This document shows, piece by piece, positions 9,981 through 22,270 of a stretch of DNA of 64,000 nucleotides. The position numbers were made by a program, and so were the translations under genes. The first letter of the stretch is position 1. Every line of letters starts with the position of its first letter. The notes under the pieces were generated by a model. It made no database searches, was not told where the DNA came from, and was given only the letters and a program-made list of their open reading frames with translations. This DNA comes from Chlorocebus sabaeus (lineage: Eukaryota > Chordata > Mammalia > Primates > Cercopithecidae), in the NCBI RefSeq assembly GCF_047675955.1, contig NC_132904.1, forward strand, positions 61,251,435 to 61,315,434, given 5' to 3'.

Positions 9981-12940
9981 AACTGGAAAGAAGCTTTCTG
10001 AGAAACTGCTCTGTGTTCTGTTAATTCATCTCACAGAGTTACATCTTTCCCTTCAAGAAACCTTTCGCTAAGGCTGTTGTTCTGGAATTTGTAAAGGGAT
10101 ATTTGGAAGCCCATAGAGGGCTATGGTGAAAAAGGAAATATCTTCCGTTCAAAACTGGAAAGAAGCTTTCTGAGAAACTGCTCTGTGTTCTGTTAATTCA
10201 TCTCACAGAGTTACATCTTTCCCTTCAAGAAACCTTTCGCTAAGGCTGTTTTTCTGGAATTTGCAAAGGGATATTTGGAAGCCCATAGAGGTCTATGGTG
10301 AAAAAGGAAATATCTTCCGTTCAAAACTGGAAAGAAGCTTTCTGAGAAACTGCTCTGTGTTCTGTTAATTCATCTCACAGAGTTACATCTTTCCCTTCAA
10401 GAAGCCTTTTGATAAGGCTGTTCTTGTGGAATTGGCAAAGGGATATTTGGAGGCCCATAGAGGGCTATAGTGAAAAAGGAAATATCTTCTGTTCAAAACT
10501 GGAAAGAAGCTTTTTGAGAAACTGCTCTGTGTTCTGTTAATTCATCTCACAGAGTTACATCTTCCCCTTCAAGAATCCTTTCGATAATGCTGTTCTTGTG
10601 GAATTGGAAAAGGGATATTTGGAAGCCCATAGAGGGCTATGGTGAAAAAGGAAATATCTTCCGTTCAAAACTGGAAAGAAGCGTTCTGAGAAACTGCTCT
10701 GTGTTCTGTTAATTCATCTCACAGAGTTATATCTTTCCCTTGAAGAAGACTTTCGCTAAGGCTGTTCTTGTGACATTGGCAAAGGGATATTTGGAAGCCC
10801 TTAGAGGGCTATGGTGAAAAAGGAAATATATTCCGTTCAAAACTGGAAAGAAGCTTTCTGAGAAACTGCTCTGTGTTCTGTTAGTTCATCTCACAGAGTT
10901 ACATCTTTCCCTTCAAGAAGCCTTTCGCTAAGGCTGTTCTTGTGGAATTGGCAAAGGGATATTTGGAAGCACATAGAGGGCTATGGTGAAAAAGGAAATA
11001 TCTTACGGTCAAAACTGGAAAGAAGGTTTCTGAGAAACTGCTCTGTGTTCTGTTAATTCATCTCACAGAGTTACATCTTTACCTTCAACAAGCCTTTCGC
11101 TAAGGCTGTTCTTGTGGAATTGGCAAAGGGATATTTGGAAGCCCATAGAGGGCTACGGTGAAAAAGGAAATATCTTCCGTTCAAAACTGGAAAGAAGCTT
11201 TCTGAGAAACTGCTCTGTGTTCTGTTAATTCATCTCACAGAGTTACATCTTTCCCTTCAAGAAGCCTTTTGATAAGACTGTTCTTGTGGAATTGGCAAAG
11301 GGATATTTGGAGGCCCATAGAGGGCTATAGTGAAAAAGGAAATATCTTCTGTTCAAAACTGGAAAGAAGCTTTGTGAGAAACTGCTCTGTGTTCTGTTAA
11401 TTCATCTCACAGAGTTACATCTTTCCCTTCAAGAAGCCTTTCGCTAAGGCTGTTCTTGTGGAATTGGCAAAGGGATATTTGGAAGCCCATAGAGGTCTAT
11501 GGTGAAAAAAGAAATATCTTCCGCTCAAAACTGGAAAGAAGCGTTCTGAGAAACTGCTCTGTGTTCTGTTAATTCATCTCACAGAGTTACATCTTTCCCT
11601 TCAAGAAGCCTTTCGCTAAGGCTGTTCTTGTGGAATTGGCAAAGGGATATTTGGAAGCCCATAGAAGGCTATGGTGAAAAAGGAAATACCTTCCGTTCAA
11701 AACTGGAAAGAAGCCTTCTGTGAAACTGCTCTGTGTTCTGTTAATTCATCTCACAGAGTTACATCTTTCCCTTCAAGAAGCCTTTCGCTAAGGCTGTTCT
11801 TGTGGAATTGGCAAAGGGATATTTCGAAGCCCATAGAGGGCTATGGTGAAAAAGGAAATATCTTCCGTTCAAAACTGGAAAGAAGCTTTCTGAGAAACTG
11901 CTCTGTGTTCTGTTAGTTCATCTCACAGAGTTACATCTTTCCCTTCAAGAAGCCTTGCACTAAGGCTGCTCTTGTGGAATTGGCAAAGTGATATTTGGAA
12001 CCCCTAGAGGGCTATGGTGAAAAAGGAAATATCTACCGTTCAAAACTGGAAAGACGGTTTCTGAGAAACTGCTCTGTGTTCTCTTAATTTATCTCACAGA
12101 GTTACATCTTTCCCTTCAAGAAGCCTTTCGCTAAGGCTGTTCTTGTGGAATTTGCAAAGGGATATTTGGAAGCCTATAGAGGTCTATGGGGAAAAAGGAA
12201 ATATCTTCCGTTCAAAACTGGAAAGAAGCTTTCTGAGAAACTGCTCTGTGTTCTGTTAATTCATCTCACAGAGTTACATCTTTCCCTTCAAGAAGCCTTT
12301 CGCTAAGGCTGTTCTTGTGGAATTGGCAAAGGGATATTTGGAAGCCCATAGAGGGCTATGGTGAAAAAAGAAATATCTTCCGTTCAAAACTGGCAAGAAG
12401 CGTTCTGAGAAACTGCTCTGTGTTCTGTTAATTCATCTCACAGAGTTACATCTTTCCTTATAAGAAGTCTTCCGCTAAGGCTGTTCTTGTGGAATTGGAA
12501 AAGGGATATTTGGAAGCCCCTAGAGGGCTATGGTGAAAAAGGAAATATCTTCCGTTCACAACTGGAAAGAAGCTTTCTGAGAAACTGCTCTGTGTTCTGT
12601 TAATTCATCTCACAGAGTTACATCTTTCCCTTCAAGAAGCCTTTCGCTAAGGCTGTTCTTGTGGAATTGGCAAAGTGATATTTGGAAGCGCATAGAGGGC
12701 TATGGTGAGAAAGGAAATATCTTACGGTCAAAACTGGAAAGAAGGTTTCTGAGAAACTGCTCTGTGTTCTCTTAATTTATCTCACAGAGTTACATCTTTC
12801 CCTTCAAGAAGCCTTTCCCTAAGGCTGTTCTTGTGGAATTGGCAAAGAGATATTTGGAAGCCCATAGAGGGCTATGGTGAAAAAGGAAATATCTTCCGTT
12901 CAAAACTGGAAAGAAGCTTTCTGAGAAACTGCTCTGTGTT
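9980..12940 (+). repeat. Block A, copy 3 (longest)
   Basis: The first part matches 180-2100 and the second part matches 5280-7260, so this copy joins the halves held separately by the other two. It is therefore the likeliest to keep the original order. Its end, from the ttccttataag monomer at 12455, is also the start of block D. Confidence 0.8.
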
Positions 12941-15550
12941 CTGTTAATTCATCTCACAGAGTTACATCTTTCCCTTCAAGAAGCCTTTCGATATGGCTGT
13001 TCTTGTGGAATTGGCAAAGGGATATTTTGAAGCCCGTAGAGGGCTATAGTGAAAAAGGAAATATCTTCTGTTCAAAACTGGAAAGAAGCTTTCTGAGAAA
13101 CTGCTCTGTGTTCTGTTAATTCATCTCACAGAGTTACATCTTTCCCTTCAAGAAGCCTTTCGCTAAGGCTGTTCTTGTGGAATTGGCAAAGGGATATTCG
13201 GAAGCCCCTAGAGGGCTATGGTGAAAAAAGAAATATCTTCCGTTCAAAACTGGAAAGAAGCGTTCTGAGAAACTGCTCTGTGTTATGTTAATTCATCTCA
13301 CAGAGTTACATCTTTCCCTTCAAGAAGCCTTTCGCTAAGGCTGTTCTTTTGGCATTGGCAAAGGGATATTTGGAAGCCCATAGAGGGCTATGGTGAAAAA
13401 GGAAATATCTTCCGTTCAAAACTGGAAAGAAGCTTTCTGAGAAACTGCTCTGTGTTCTGTTAGTTCGTCTCACTGAGTTACATCTTTACCTTCAAGAAGC
13501 CTTTCACTAAGACTGTTCTTGTGGAATTGGCAAAGGGATATTTGGAAGCCCATAGAGGGCTATGGTGAAAAAGGAAATATCTTCCGTTCAAAACTGGAAA
13601 GAAGCGTTCTGAGAAACTGCTCTGTGTTCAGTTAATTCATCTCACAGAGTTACATCTTTCCCTTCAACAAGACTTTCGCTAAGGCTGTTCTTGTGGAATT
13701 GGCAAAGGGATATTTGGAAGCCCATAGAGGGCTACGGTGATAAAGGAAATATCTTCCGTTCAAAACTGGAAAGAAGCTTTCTGAGAAACTGCTCTGTGTT
13801 CTGTTAATTCATCTCACAGAGGTACATCTTTCCCTTCAAGAAGCCTTTTGATAAGGCTGTTTTGTGGAATTGGCAAAGTGATATTTGGAGGCCCATAGAG
13901 GGCTATAGTGAAAAAGGAAATATCTTCTGTTCAAAACTGGAAAGAAGCTTTGTGAGAAACTGCTCTGTGTTCTGTTAATTCATCTCACAGAGTTACATCT
14001 TTCCCTTCAAGAAGCCTTTCGCTAAGGCTGTTCTTGTGGAATTGGCAAAGGGATATTTGGAAGCCCATAGAGGGCTATGGTGAAAAAAGAAATATCTTCC
14101 GTTCAAAACTGGAAAGAAGCGTTCTGAGAAACTGCTCTGTGTTCTGTTAATTCATCTCACAGAGTTACATCTTTCCCTTCAAGAAGCCTTTCGCTAAGGC
14201 TGTTCTTGTGGCATTGGCAAAGGGATATTTGGAAGCCCATAGAGGGCTAGGGTGAAAAAGGAAATATCTTCCGTTCAAAACTGGAAAGAAGCTTTCTGAG
14301 AAACTGCTCTGTGTTCTGTTAGTTCATCTCACAGAGTTACATATTTCCCTTCAAGAAGCCTTTCCCTAAGACTGTTCTTGTGGAATTGGCAAAGGGATAT
14401 TTGGAAGCTCATAGAGGGCTATGGTGAAAAAGGAAATAATCTTACGGTCAAAACTGGAAAGAAGCTTTCTGTGAAACTGCTCTGTGTTCTCTTAATTTAT
14501 CTCACAGAGTTACATCTTTCCCTTCAAGAAGCCTTTCGCTAAGGCTGTTCTTGTGGAATTGGCAAAGGGATATTTGGAAGCCCATAGAGGGCTATGGTGA
14601 AAAAGGAAATATCTTCCGTTCAAAACTGGAAAGAAGCTTTCTGAGAAACTGCTCTGTGTTCTGTTAATTCATCTCACAGAGTTACATCTTTCCCTTCAAG
14701 AAACCTTTCGCTAAGGCTGTTGTTCTGGAATTTGCAAAGGGATATTTGGAAACACATAGAGGGCTATGGTGAAAAAGGAAATATCTTCCGTTCAAAACTG
14801 CAAAGAAGCTTTCTGAGAGACTGCTCTGTGTTCTGTTAATTCATCTCACAGAGTTACATCTTTCCCTTCAAGAAACCTTTCGCTAAGGCTGTTTTTCTGG
14901 AATTTGCAAAGGGATATTTGGAAGCCCATAGAGGGCTATGGTGAAAAAGGTAATATCTTCCGTTCAAAACTGGAAAGAAGCTTTCTGAGAAACTGCTCTG
15001 TGTTCTGTTAATTCATCTCACAGAGTTACATCTTTCCCTTCAAGAAGCCTTTCGCTAAGGTTGTTCTTGTGGCATTGGCAAAGGGATATTTGGAATCCCA
15101 TAGAGGGCTATGGTGAAAAAGGAAATATCTTCTGTTCAAAACTGGAAAGAAGCTTTCTGAGAAACTGCTCTGTGTTCTGTTAATTCTTCTCACAGAGTTA
15201 CATCTTTACCTTCAAGAAGCCTTTCGCTAAGGCTGTTCTTGTGGAATTGGCAAAGGGATATTTGGAAGCCCATGGAGGCCTATGTTGAAAAAGGAAATAT
15301 CGTAAGTTCAAAACTGGAAAGAAGCGTTCTGAGAAACTGCTCTGTGTTCTGTTAATTCATCTCACAGAGTTATATCTTTCCCTTCAAGAAGCCTTATGCT
15401 AAGGCTGTTCTTTTGGCATTGGCAAAGGGATATTTGGAAGCCCATAGAGGGCTATGGTGAAAAAGGAAATATCTTCCGTTCAAAACTGGAAAGAAGCTTT
15501 CTGAGAAACTGCTCTGTGTTCTGTTAATTCATCTCACAGAGTTACATCTT
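12455..15550 (+). repeat. Block D, copy 1 (18 monomers)
   Basis: Starts at the ttccttataag monomer and runs through tttcgatatgg, gatattcggaag, ttcagttaattc with caacaagac, gtgataaagg, gaggtacatc, gctagggtg, aaataatc, gaaacacatag, aaaaggtaat, aaggttgttc, ggaatccc, cttctcac, catggaggcc with atcgtaag, and cttatgctaagg. The ttccttataag tag recurs exactly 3,096 bp (18 x 172) later at 15551. Confidence 0.85.
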
Positions 15551-18250
15551 TCCTTATAAGAAGTCTTCCGCTAAGGCTGTTCTTGTGGAATTGGAAAAGG
15601 GATATTTGGAAGCCCCTAGAGGGCTATGGTGAAAAAGGAAATATCTTCCGTTCACAACTGGAAAGAAGCTTTCTGAGAAACTGCTCTGTGTTCTGTTAAT
15701 TCATCTCACAGAGTTACATCTTTCCCTTCAAGAAGCCTTTCGCTAAGGCTGTTCTTGGGAATTGGCAAAGTGATATTTGGAAGCGCATAGAGGGCTATGG
15801 TGAGAAAGGAAATATCTTACGGTCAAAACTGGAAAGAAGGTTTCTGAGAAACTGCTCTGTGTTCTCTTAATTTATCTCACAGAGTTACATCTTTCCCTTC
15901 AAGAAGCCCTTCCCTAAGGCTGTTCTTGTGGAATTGGCAAAGAGATATTTGGAAGCCCATAGAGGGCTATGGTGAAAAAGGAAATATCTTCCGTTCAAAA
16001 CTGGAAAGAAGCTTTCTGAGAAACTGCTCTGTGTTCTGTTAATTCATCTCACAGAGTTACATCTTTCCCTTCAAGAAGCCTTTCGATATGGCTGTTCTTG
16101 TGGAATTGGCAAAGGGATATTTTGAAGCCCGTAGAGGGCTATAGTGAAAAAGGAAATATCTTCTGTTCAAAACTGGAAAGAAGCTTTCTGAGAAACTGCT
16201 CTGTGTTCTGTTAATTCATCTCACAGAGTTACATCTTTCCCTTCAAGAAGCCTTTCGCTAAGGCTGTTCTTGTGGAATTGGCAAAGGGATATTCGGAAGC
16301 CCCTAGAGGGCTATGGTGAAAAAAGAAATATCTTCCGTTCAAAACTGGAAAGAAGCGTTCTGAGAAACTGCTCTGTGTTCAGTTAATTCATCTCACAGAG
16401 TTACATCTTTCCCTTCAACAAGACTTTCGCTAAGGCTGTTCTTGTGGAATTGGCAAAGGGATATTTGGAAGCCCATAGAGGGCTACGGTGATAAAGGAAA
16501 TATCTTCCGTTCAAAACTGGAAAGAAGCTTTCTGAGAAACTGCTCTGTGTTCTGTTAATTCATCTCACAGAGGTACATCTTTCCCTTCAAGAAGCCTTTT
16601 GATAAGGCTGTTTTGTGGAATTGGCAAAGTGATATTTGGAGGCCCATAGAGGGCTATAGTGAAAAAGGAAATATCTTCTGTTCAAAACTGGAAAGAAGCT
16701 TTGTGAGAAACTGCTCTGTGTTCTGTTAATTCATCTCACAGAGTTACATCTTTCCCTTCAAGAAGCCTTTCGCTAAGGCTGTTCTTGTGGAATTGGCAAA
16801 GGGATATTTGGAAGCCCATAGAGGGCTATGGTGAAAAAAGAAATATCTTCCGTTCAAAACTGGAAAGAAGCGTTCTGAGAAACTGCTCTGTGTTCTGTTA
16901 ATTCATCTCACAGAGTTACATCTTTCCCTTCAAGAAGCCTTTCGCTAAGGCTGTTCTTGTGGCATTGGCAAAGGGATATTTGGAAGCCCATAGAGGGCTA
17001 GGGTGAAAAAGGAAATATCTTCCGTTCAAAACTGGAAAGAAGCTTTCTGAGAAACTGCTCTGTGTTCTGTTAGTTCATCTCACAGAGTTACATCTTTCCC
17101 TTCAAGAAGCCTTTCCCTAAGACTGTTCTTGTGGAATTGGCAAAGGGATATTTGGAAGCTCATAGAGGGCTATGGTGAAAAAGGAAATAATCTTACGGTC
17201 AAAACTGGAAAGAAGCTTTCTGTGAAACTGCTCTGTGTTCTCTTAATTTATCTCACAGAGTTACATCTTTCCCTTCAAGAAGCCTTTCGCTAAGGCTGTT
17301 CTTGTGGAATTGGCAAAGGGATATTTGGAAGCCCATAGAGGGCTATGGTGAAAAAGGAAATATCTTCCGTTCAAAACTGGAAAGAAGCTTTCTGAGAAAC
17401 TGCTCTGTGTTCTGTTAATTCATCTCACAGAGTTACATCTTTCCCTTCAAGAAACCTTTCGCTAAGGCTGTTTTTCTGGAATTTGCAAAGGGATATTTGG
17501 AAACACATAGAGGGCTATGGTGAAAAAGGAAATATCTTCCGTTCAAAACTGCAAAGAAGCTTTCTGAGAAACTGCTCTGTGTTCTGTTAATTCATCTCAC
17601 AGAGTTACATCTTTCCCTTCAAGAAACCTTTCGCTAAGGCTGTTTTTCTGGAATTTGCAAAGGGATATTTGGAAGCCCATAGAGGGCTATGGTGAAAAAG
17701 GTAATATCTTCCGTTCAAAACTGGAAAGAAGCTTTCTGAGAAACTGCTCTGTGTTCTGTTAATTCATCTCACAGAGTTACATCTTTCCCTTCAAGAAGCC
17801 TTTCGCTAAGGTTGTTCTTGTGGCATTGGCAAAGGGATATTTGGAATCCCATAGAGGGCTATGGTGAAAAAGGAAATATCTTCTGTTCAAAACTGGAAAG
17901 AAGCTTTCTGAGAAACTGCTCTGTGTTCTGTTAATTCTTCTCACAGAGTTACATCTTTACCTTCAAGAAGCCTTTCGCTAAGGCTGTTCTTGTGGAATTG
18001 GCAAAGGGATATTTGGAAGCCCATGGAGGCCTATGTTGAAAAAGGAAATATCGTAAGTTCAAAACTGGAAAGAAGCGTTCTGAGAAACTGCTCTGTGTTC
18101 TGTTAATTCATCTCACAGAGTTATATCTTTCCCTTCAAGAAGCCTTATGCTAAGGCTGTTCTTTTGGCATTGGCAAAGGGATATTTGGAAGCCCATAGAG
18201 GGCTATGGTAAAAAAGGAAATATCTTCCGTTCAAAACTGGAAAGAAGCTT
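15551..18250 (+). repeat. Block D, copy 2, with a two-monomer deletion
   Basis: Same tag order as copy 1. The offset is 3,096 bp at the start, 3,095 after a one-base loss near 15754 (cttgggaatt), and 2,751 from the ttcagttaattc monomer on. The step of 344 bp shows loss of exactly two monomers, corresponding to 13270-13620 of copy 1, across a junction near 16355-16375. Beyond 18250 the sequence continues into block E where copy 1 re-enters D. Confidence 0.85.
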
Positions 18251-21200
18251 TCTGAGAAACTGCTCTGTGTTCTGTTAGTTCATCTCACAGAGTTACATCT
18301 TTCCCTGCAAGAAGCCTTTCGCTAAGGCTGTTCTTGTGGAATTGGCAAAGGGATATTTGGAAGCACATAGAGGGCTATGGTGAAAAAGGAAATATCTTAC
18401 GGTGAAAACTAGAAAGAAGGTTTCTGAGAAACTACTCTGTGTTCTCTTAATTTATCTCACAGAGTTACATCTTTCCCTTCAAGAAGCCTTTCGCTAAGGC
18501 TTTTCTTTTGGAATTGGCAAAGGGATATTTGGAAGCCCTTAGAGGGCTATGGTGAAAAAGGAAATATCTTCCGTGCAAAACTGGAAAGAAGCTTTCTGAG
18601 AAACTGCTCTGTGTTCTGTTAATTCATCTCACAGAGTTACATCTTTCCCTTCAAGAAACCTTTCGCTAAGGCTGTTGTTCTGGAATTTGCAAAGGGATAT
18701 TTGGAAGCCCATAGAGGGCTATGGTGAAAAAGGAAATATCTTCCGTTCAAAACTGGAAAGAAGCGTTCTGAGAAACTGCTCTGTGTTCTGTTAATTCATC
18801 TCACAGAGTTACATCTTTCCCTTCAAGAAACCTTTCGCTAATGCTGTTGTTCTGGAATTTGCAAAGGGATATTTGGAAGCCCATAGAGGGCTATGGTGAA
18901 AAAGGAAATATCTTCCGTTCAAAACTGGAAAGAAGCTTTCTGAGAAACTGCTCTGTGTTCTGTTCATTCATCTCACAGAGTTACATCTTTCCCTTCAAGA
19001 AGCCTTTCGATAAGGCTGTTCTTGTGGAATTGGCAAAGGGATATTTGGAAGCCCATAGAGGGCTATAGTGAAAAAGGAAATATCTTCTGTTCAAAACTGG
19101 AAAGAAGCTTTCTGAGAAACTGCTCTGTGTTCTGTTAATTCATCTCACAGAGTTACATCTTTCCCTCAAGAAGCCTTTCGCTAAGGCTGTTCTTGTGGAA
19201 TTGGCAAAGGGATATTTGGAAGACCATAGAGGGCTATGGTGAAAAAGGAAATATCTTCCGTTCAAAACTGGAAAGAAGCGTTCTGAGAAACTGCTCTGTG
19301 TTCAGTTAATTCATCACACAGAGTTACATCTTTACCTTCAACAAGCCTTTCGCTAAGGCTGTTCTTGTGGAATTGGCAAAGGGATATTTGGAAGCCCATA
19401 GAGGGCTACGGTGAAAAAGGAAATATCTTCCGTTCAAAACTGGAAAGAAGCTTTCTGAGAAACTGCTCTGTGTTCTGTTAATTCATCTCACAGAGTTACA
19501 TCTTTCCCTTCAAGAAGCCTTTTGATAAGGCTGTTCTTGTGAAATTGGCAAAGGGATATTTGGAAGCCTATAGAGGGCTATAGTGAAAAAGGAAATACCT
19601 TGTGTTCAAAACTGGAAAGAAGCTTTGTGAGAAACTGCTCTGTGTTCTGTTAATTCATCTCACAGAGATACATCTTTCCCTTCAAGAAGCCTTTCGCTAA
19701 GGCTGTTCTTGTGGAATTGGCAAAGGGATATTTGGGAGCCCATAGGGGGCTATGGTGAAAAAAGAAATATCTTCCGTTCAAAACTGGAAAGAAGCGTTCT
19801 GAGAAACTGCTCTGTGTTCCGTTATTTCATCTCACACAGTTACATCATTCCCTTCAAGAAGCATTGCGCTAAGGCTGTTCTTGTGGCATTGGCAAAGGAA
19901 TATTTGGAAGCCCATAGAGGGCTATGGTGAAAAAGGAAATATCTTCCGTTCAAAACTGGAAAGAAGCTTTCTGAGAAACTGCTCTGTGTTCTGTTAGTTC
20001 ATCTCACAGAGTTACATCTTTCCCTTCAAGAAGCCTTTCGCTAAGGCTGTTCTTGTGGAATTGGCAAAGGGATATTTGGAAGCCCATAGAAGGATATGGT
20101 GAAAAAGGAAATATCTTCCGTTGAAAACTGGAAAGAAGCCTTCTGAGAAACTGCTCTGTGTTCAGTTAATTAATCTCACAGAGTTACATCTTTACCTTCA
20201 ACAAGCCTTTCGCTAAGGCTGTTCTTGTGGAATTGGCAAAGGGATATTTGGAAGCCCATAGAGGTCTACGGTGAAAAAGGAAATATCTTCCGTTCAAAAC
20301 TGGAAAGAAGCTTTCTGAGAAACTGCTCTGTGTTCTGTTAATTCATCTCACAGAGTTACATCTTTCCCTTCAAGAAGCCTTTCGCTAAGGCTGTTCTTGT
20401 GGAATTGGCAAAGGGATATTTGGAAGCCCATAGAGGGCTATGGTGAAACAAGAAATATCTTCCGTTCAAAACTGGAAAGAAGCGTTCTGTGAAACTGCTC
20501 TGTGTTCTGTTAATTCATCTCACAGAGTTACATCTTTCCCTTCAAGAAGCCTTTCGCTAAGGCTGTTCTTGTGGCATTGGCAAAGGGATATTTGGAAGCC
20601 CATAGAGGGCTATGGTGAAAAAGGAAATATCCTCCGTTCAAAACTGGAAAGAAGCTTTTTGAGAAACTGCTCTGTGTTCTGTTAGTTCATCTCACAGAGT
20701 TACATCTTTCCCTTCAAGAAGCCTTTCGCTAAGACTGTTCTTGTGGAATTGGCAAAGGGATATTTGGAAGCCCATAGAGGGCTATGGTGAAAAAGGAAAT
20801 ATCTTCCGTTCAAAACAGGAAAGAAGCGTTCTGAGAAACTGCTCTGTGTTCTGTTAATTCAACTCACAGAGTTACATCTTTCCCTTCAAGAAGCCTTTTG
20901 ATAAGGCTGTTCTTGTGGAATTGGCAAAGGGATATTGGGAGGCCCATAGAGGGCTATAGTGAAAAAGGAAATATCTTCTGTTCAAAACTGGAAAGAAGCT
21001 TTGTGAGAAACTGCTCTGTGTTCTGTTAATTCATCTCACAGAGTTACATCTTTCCCTTCAAGAAGCCTTTCGCTAAGGCTGTTCTTGTGGAATTGGCAAA
21101 GGGATATTTGGAAGCCCATAGAGGGCTATGGTGAAACAAGAAATATCTTCCGTTCAAAACTGGAAAGAAGCGTTCTGAGAAACTGCTCTGTTTTCTGTTA

Positions 21201-22270
21201 ATTCATCTCACAGAGTTACATCTTTCCCTTCAAGAAGCCTTTCGCTAAGGCTGTTCTTGTGGCATTGGCAAAGGGATATTTGGAAGCCCATAGAGGGCTA
21301 TGGTGAAAAAGGAAATATCTTCCGTTCAAAACTGGAAAGAAGCTTTCTGAGAAACTGCTCTGTGTTCTGTTAGTTCATCTCACAGAGTTACATCTTTCCC
21401 TTCAAGAAGCCTTTCCCTAAGACTGTTCTTGTGGAATTGGCAAAGGGATATTTGGAAGCCCATAGAGGGCTATGTTGAAAAAGGTAATAATCTTACGGTC
21501 AAAACTGGAAAGAAGCTTTCTGTGAAACTGCTCTGTGTTCTCTTAATTTATCTCACAGAGTTACATCTTTCCCTTCAAGAAGCCTTTCGCTAAGGCTGTT
21601 CTTGTGGAATTGGCAAAGGGATATTTGGAAGCCCATAGAGGTCTATGGTGAAAAGGAAATATCTTCCGTTCAAAACTGGAAAGAAGTTTTCTGAGAAACT
21701 GCTCTGTGTTCTGTTAATTCATCTCACAGAGTTACATCTTTCCCTTCAAGAAGCCTTTCGCTAAGACTGTTCTTGTGGAATTGGCAAGGGCATATTTGGA
21801 AGCCCATAGAAGGCTATGGTGAAAAAGGAAATATCTTCCGTTCAAAACTGGAAAGAAGCCTTCTGAGAAACTGCTCTGTGTTCTGTTAATTCATCTCACA
21901 GAGTTACATCTTTACCTTCAACAAGCCTTTCGCTAAGGCTGTTCTTGTGGAATTGGCAAAGGGATATTTGGAAGCCCATAGAAGGCTACGGTGAAAAAGG
22001 AAATATCTTACGGTCAAAACTGGAAAGAAGCTTTCTGAGAAACTGCTCTGTGTTCTGTTAATTCTTCTCACAGAGTTACATCTTTCCCTTCAAGAAGCCT
22101 TTCGCTAAGGCTGTTCTTGTGCAATTGGCAAAGGGATATTTGGAAGCCCATAGAGGGCTATGGTGAAAAAGGAAATATCTTCCGTTCAAAACTGGAAAGA
22201 AGCGTTCTGAGAAACTGCTCTGTGTTCTGTTAATTCATCTCACAGAGTTACATCTTTCCCTTCAAGAAGC
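17800..22270 (+). repeat. Block E, copy 1 (26-monomer unit)
   Basis: Tags in order: ggaatccc, atcgtaag, cttatgctaagg, tttccctgcaag, ggtgaaaactag, aaactactc, gttgttctgg, tgttcattc, tttcgataagg, tttccctcaag, ggaagaccatag, catcacacag, gtgaaattggc, cttgtgttc, cataggggg, cacacagtt, gcattgcgc, ggaatatttgg, aaggatatgg, ccgttgaaaac, taattaatc, gaggtctacgg, gtgaaacaag, gatattgggagg. The order restarts 4,471 bp later, with atcgtaag at 18050 and 22521. The base changes ggagcccataggggg and acatcattcc set this copy apart. Confidence 0.85.
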
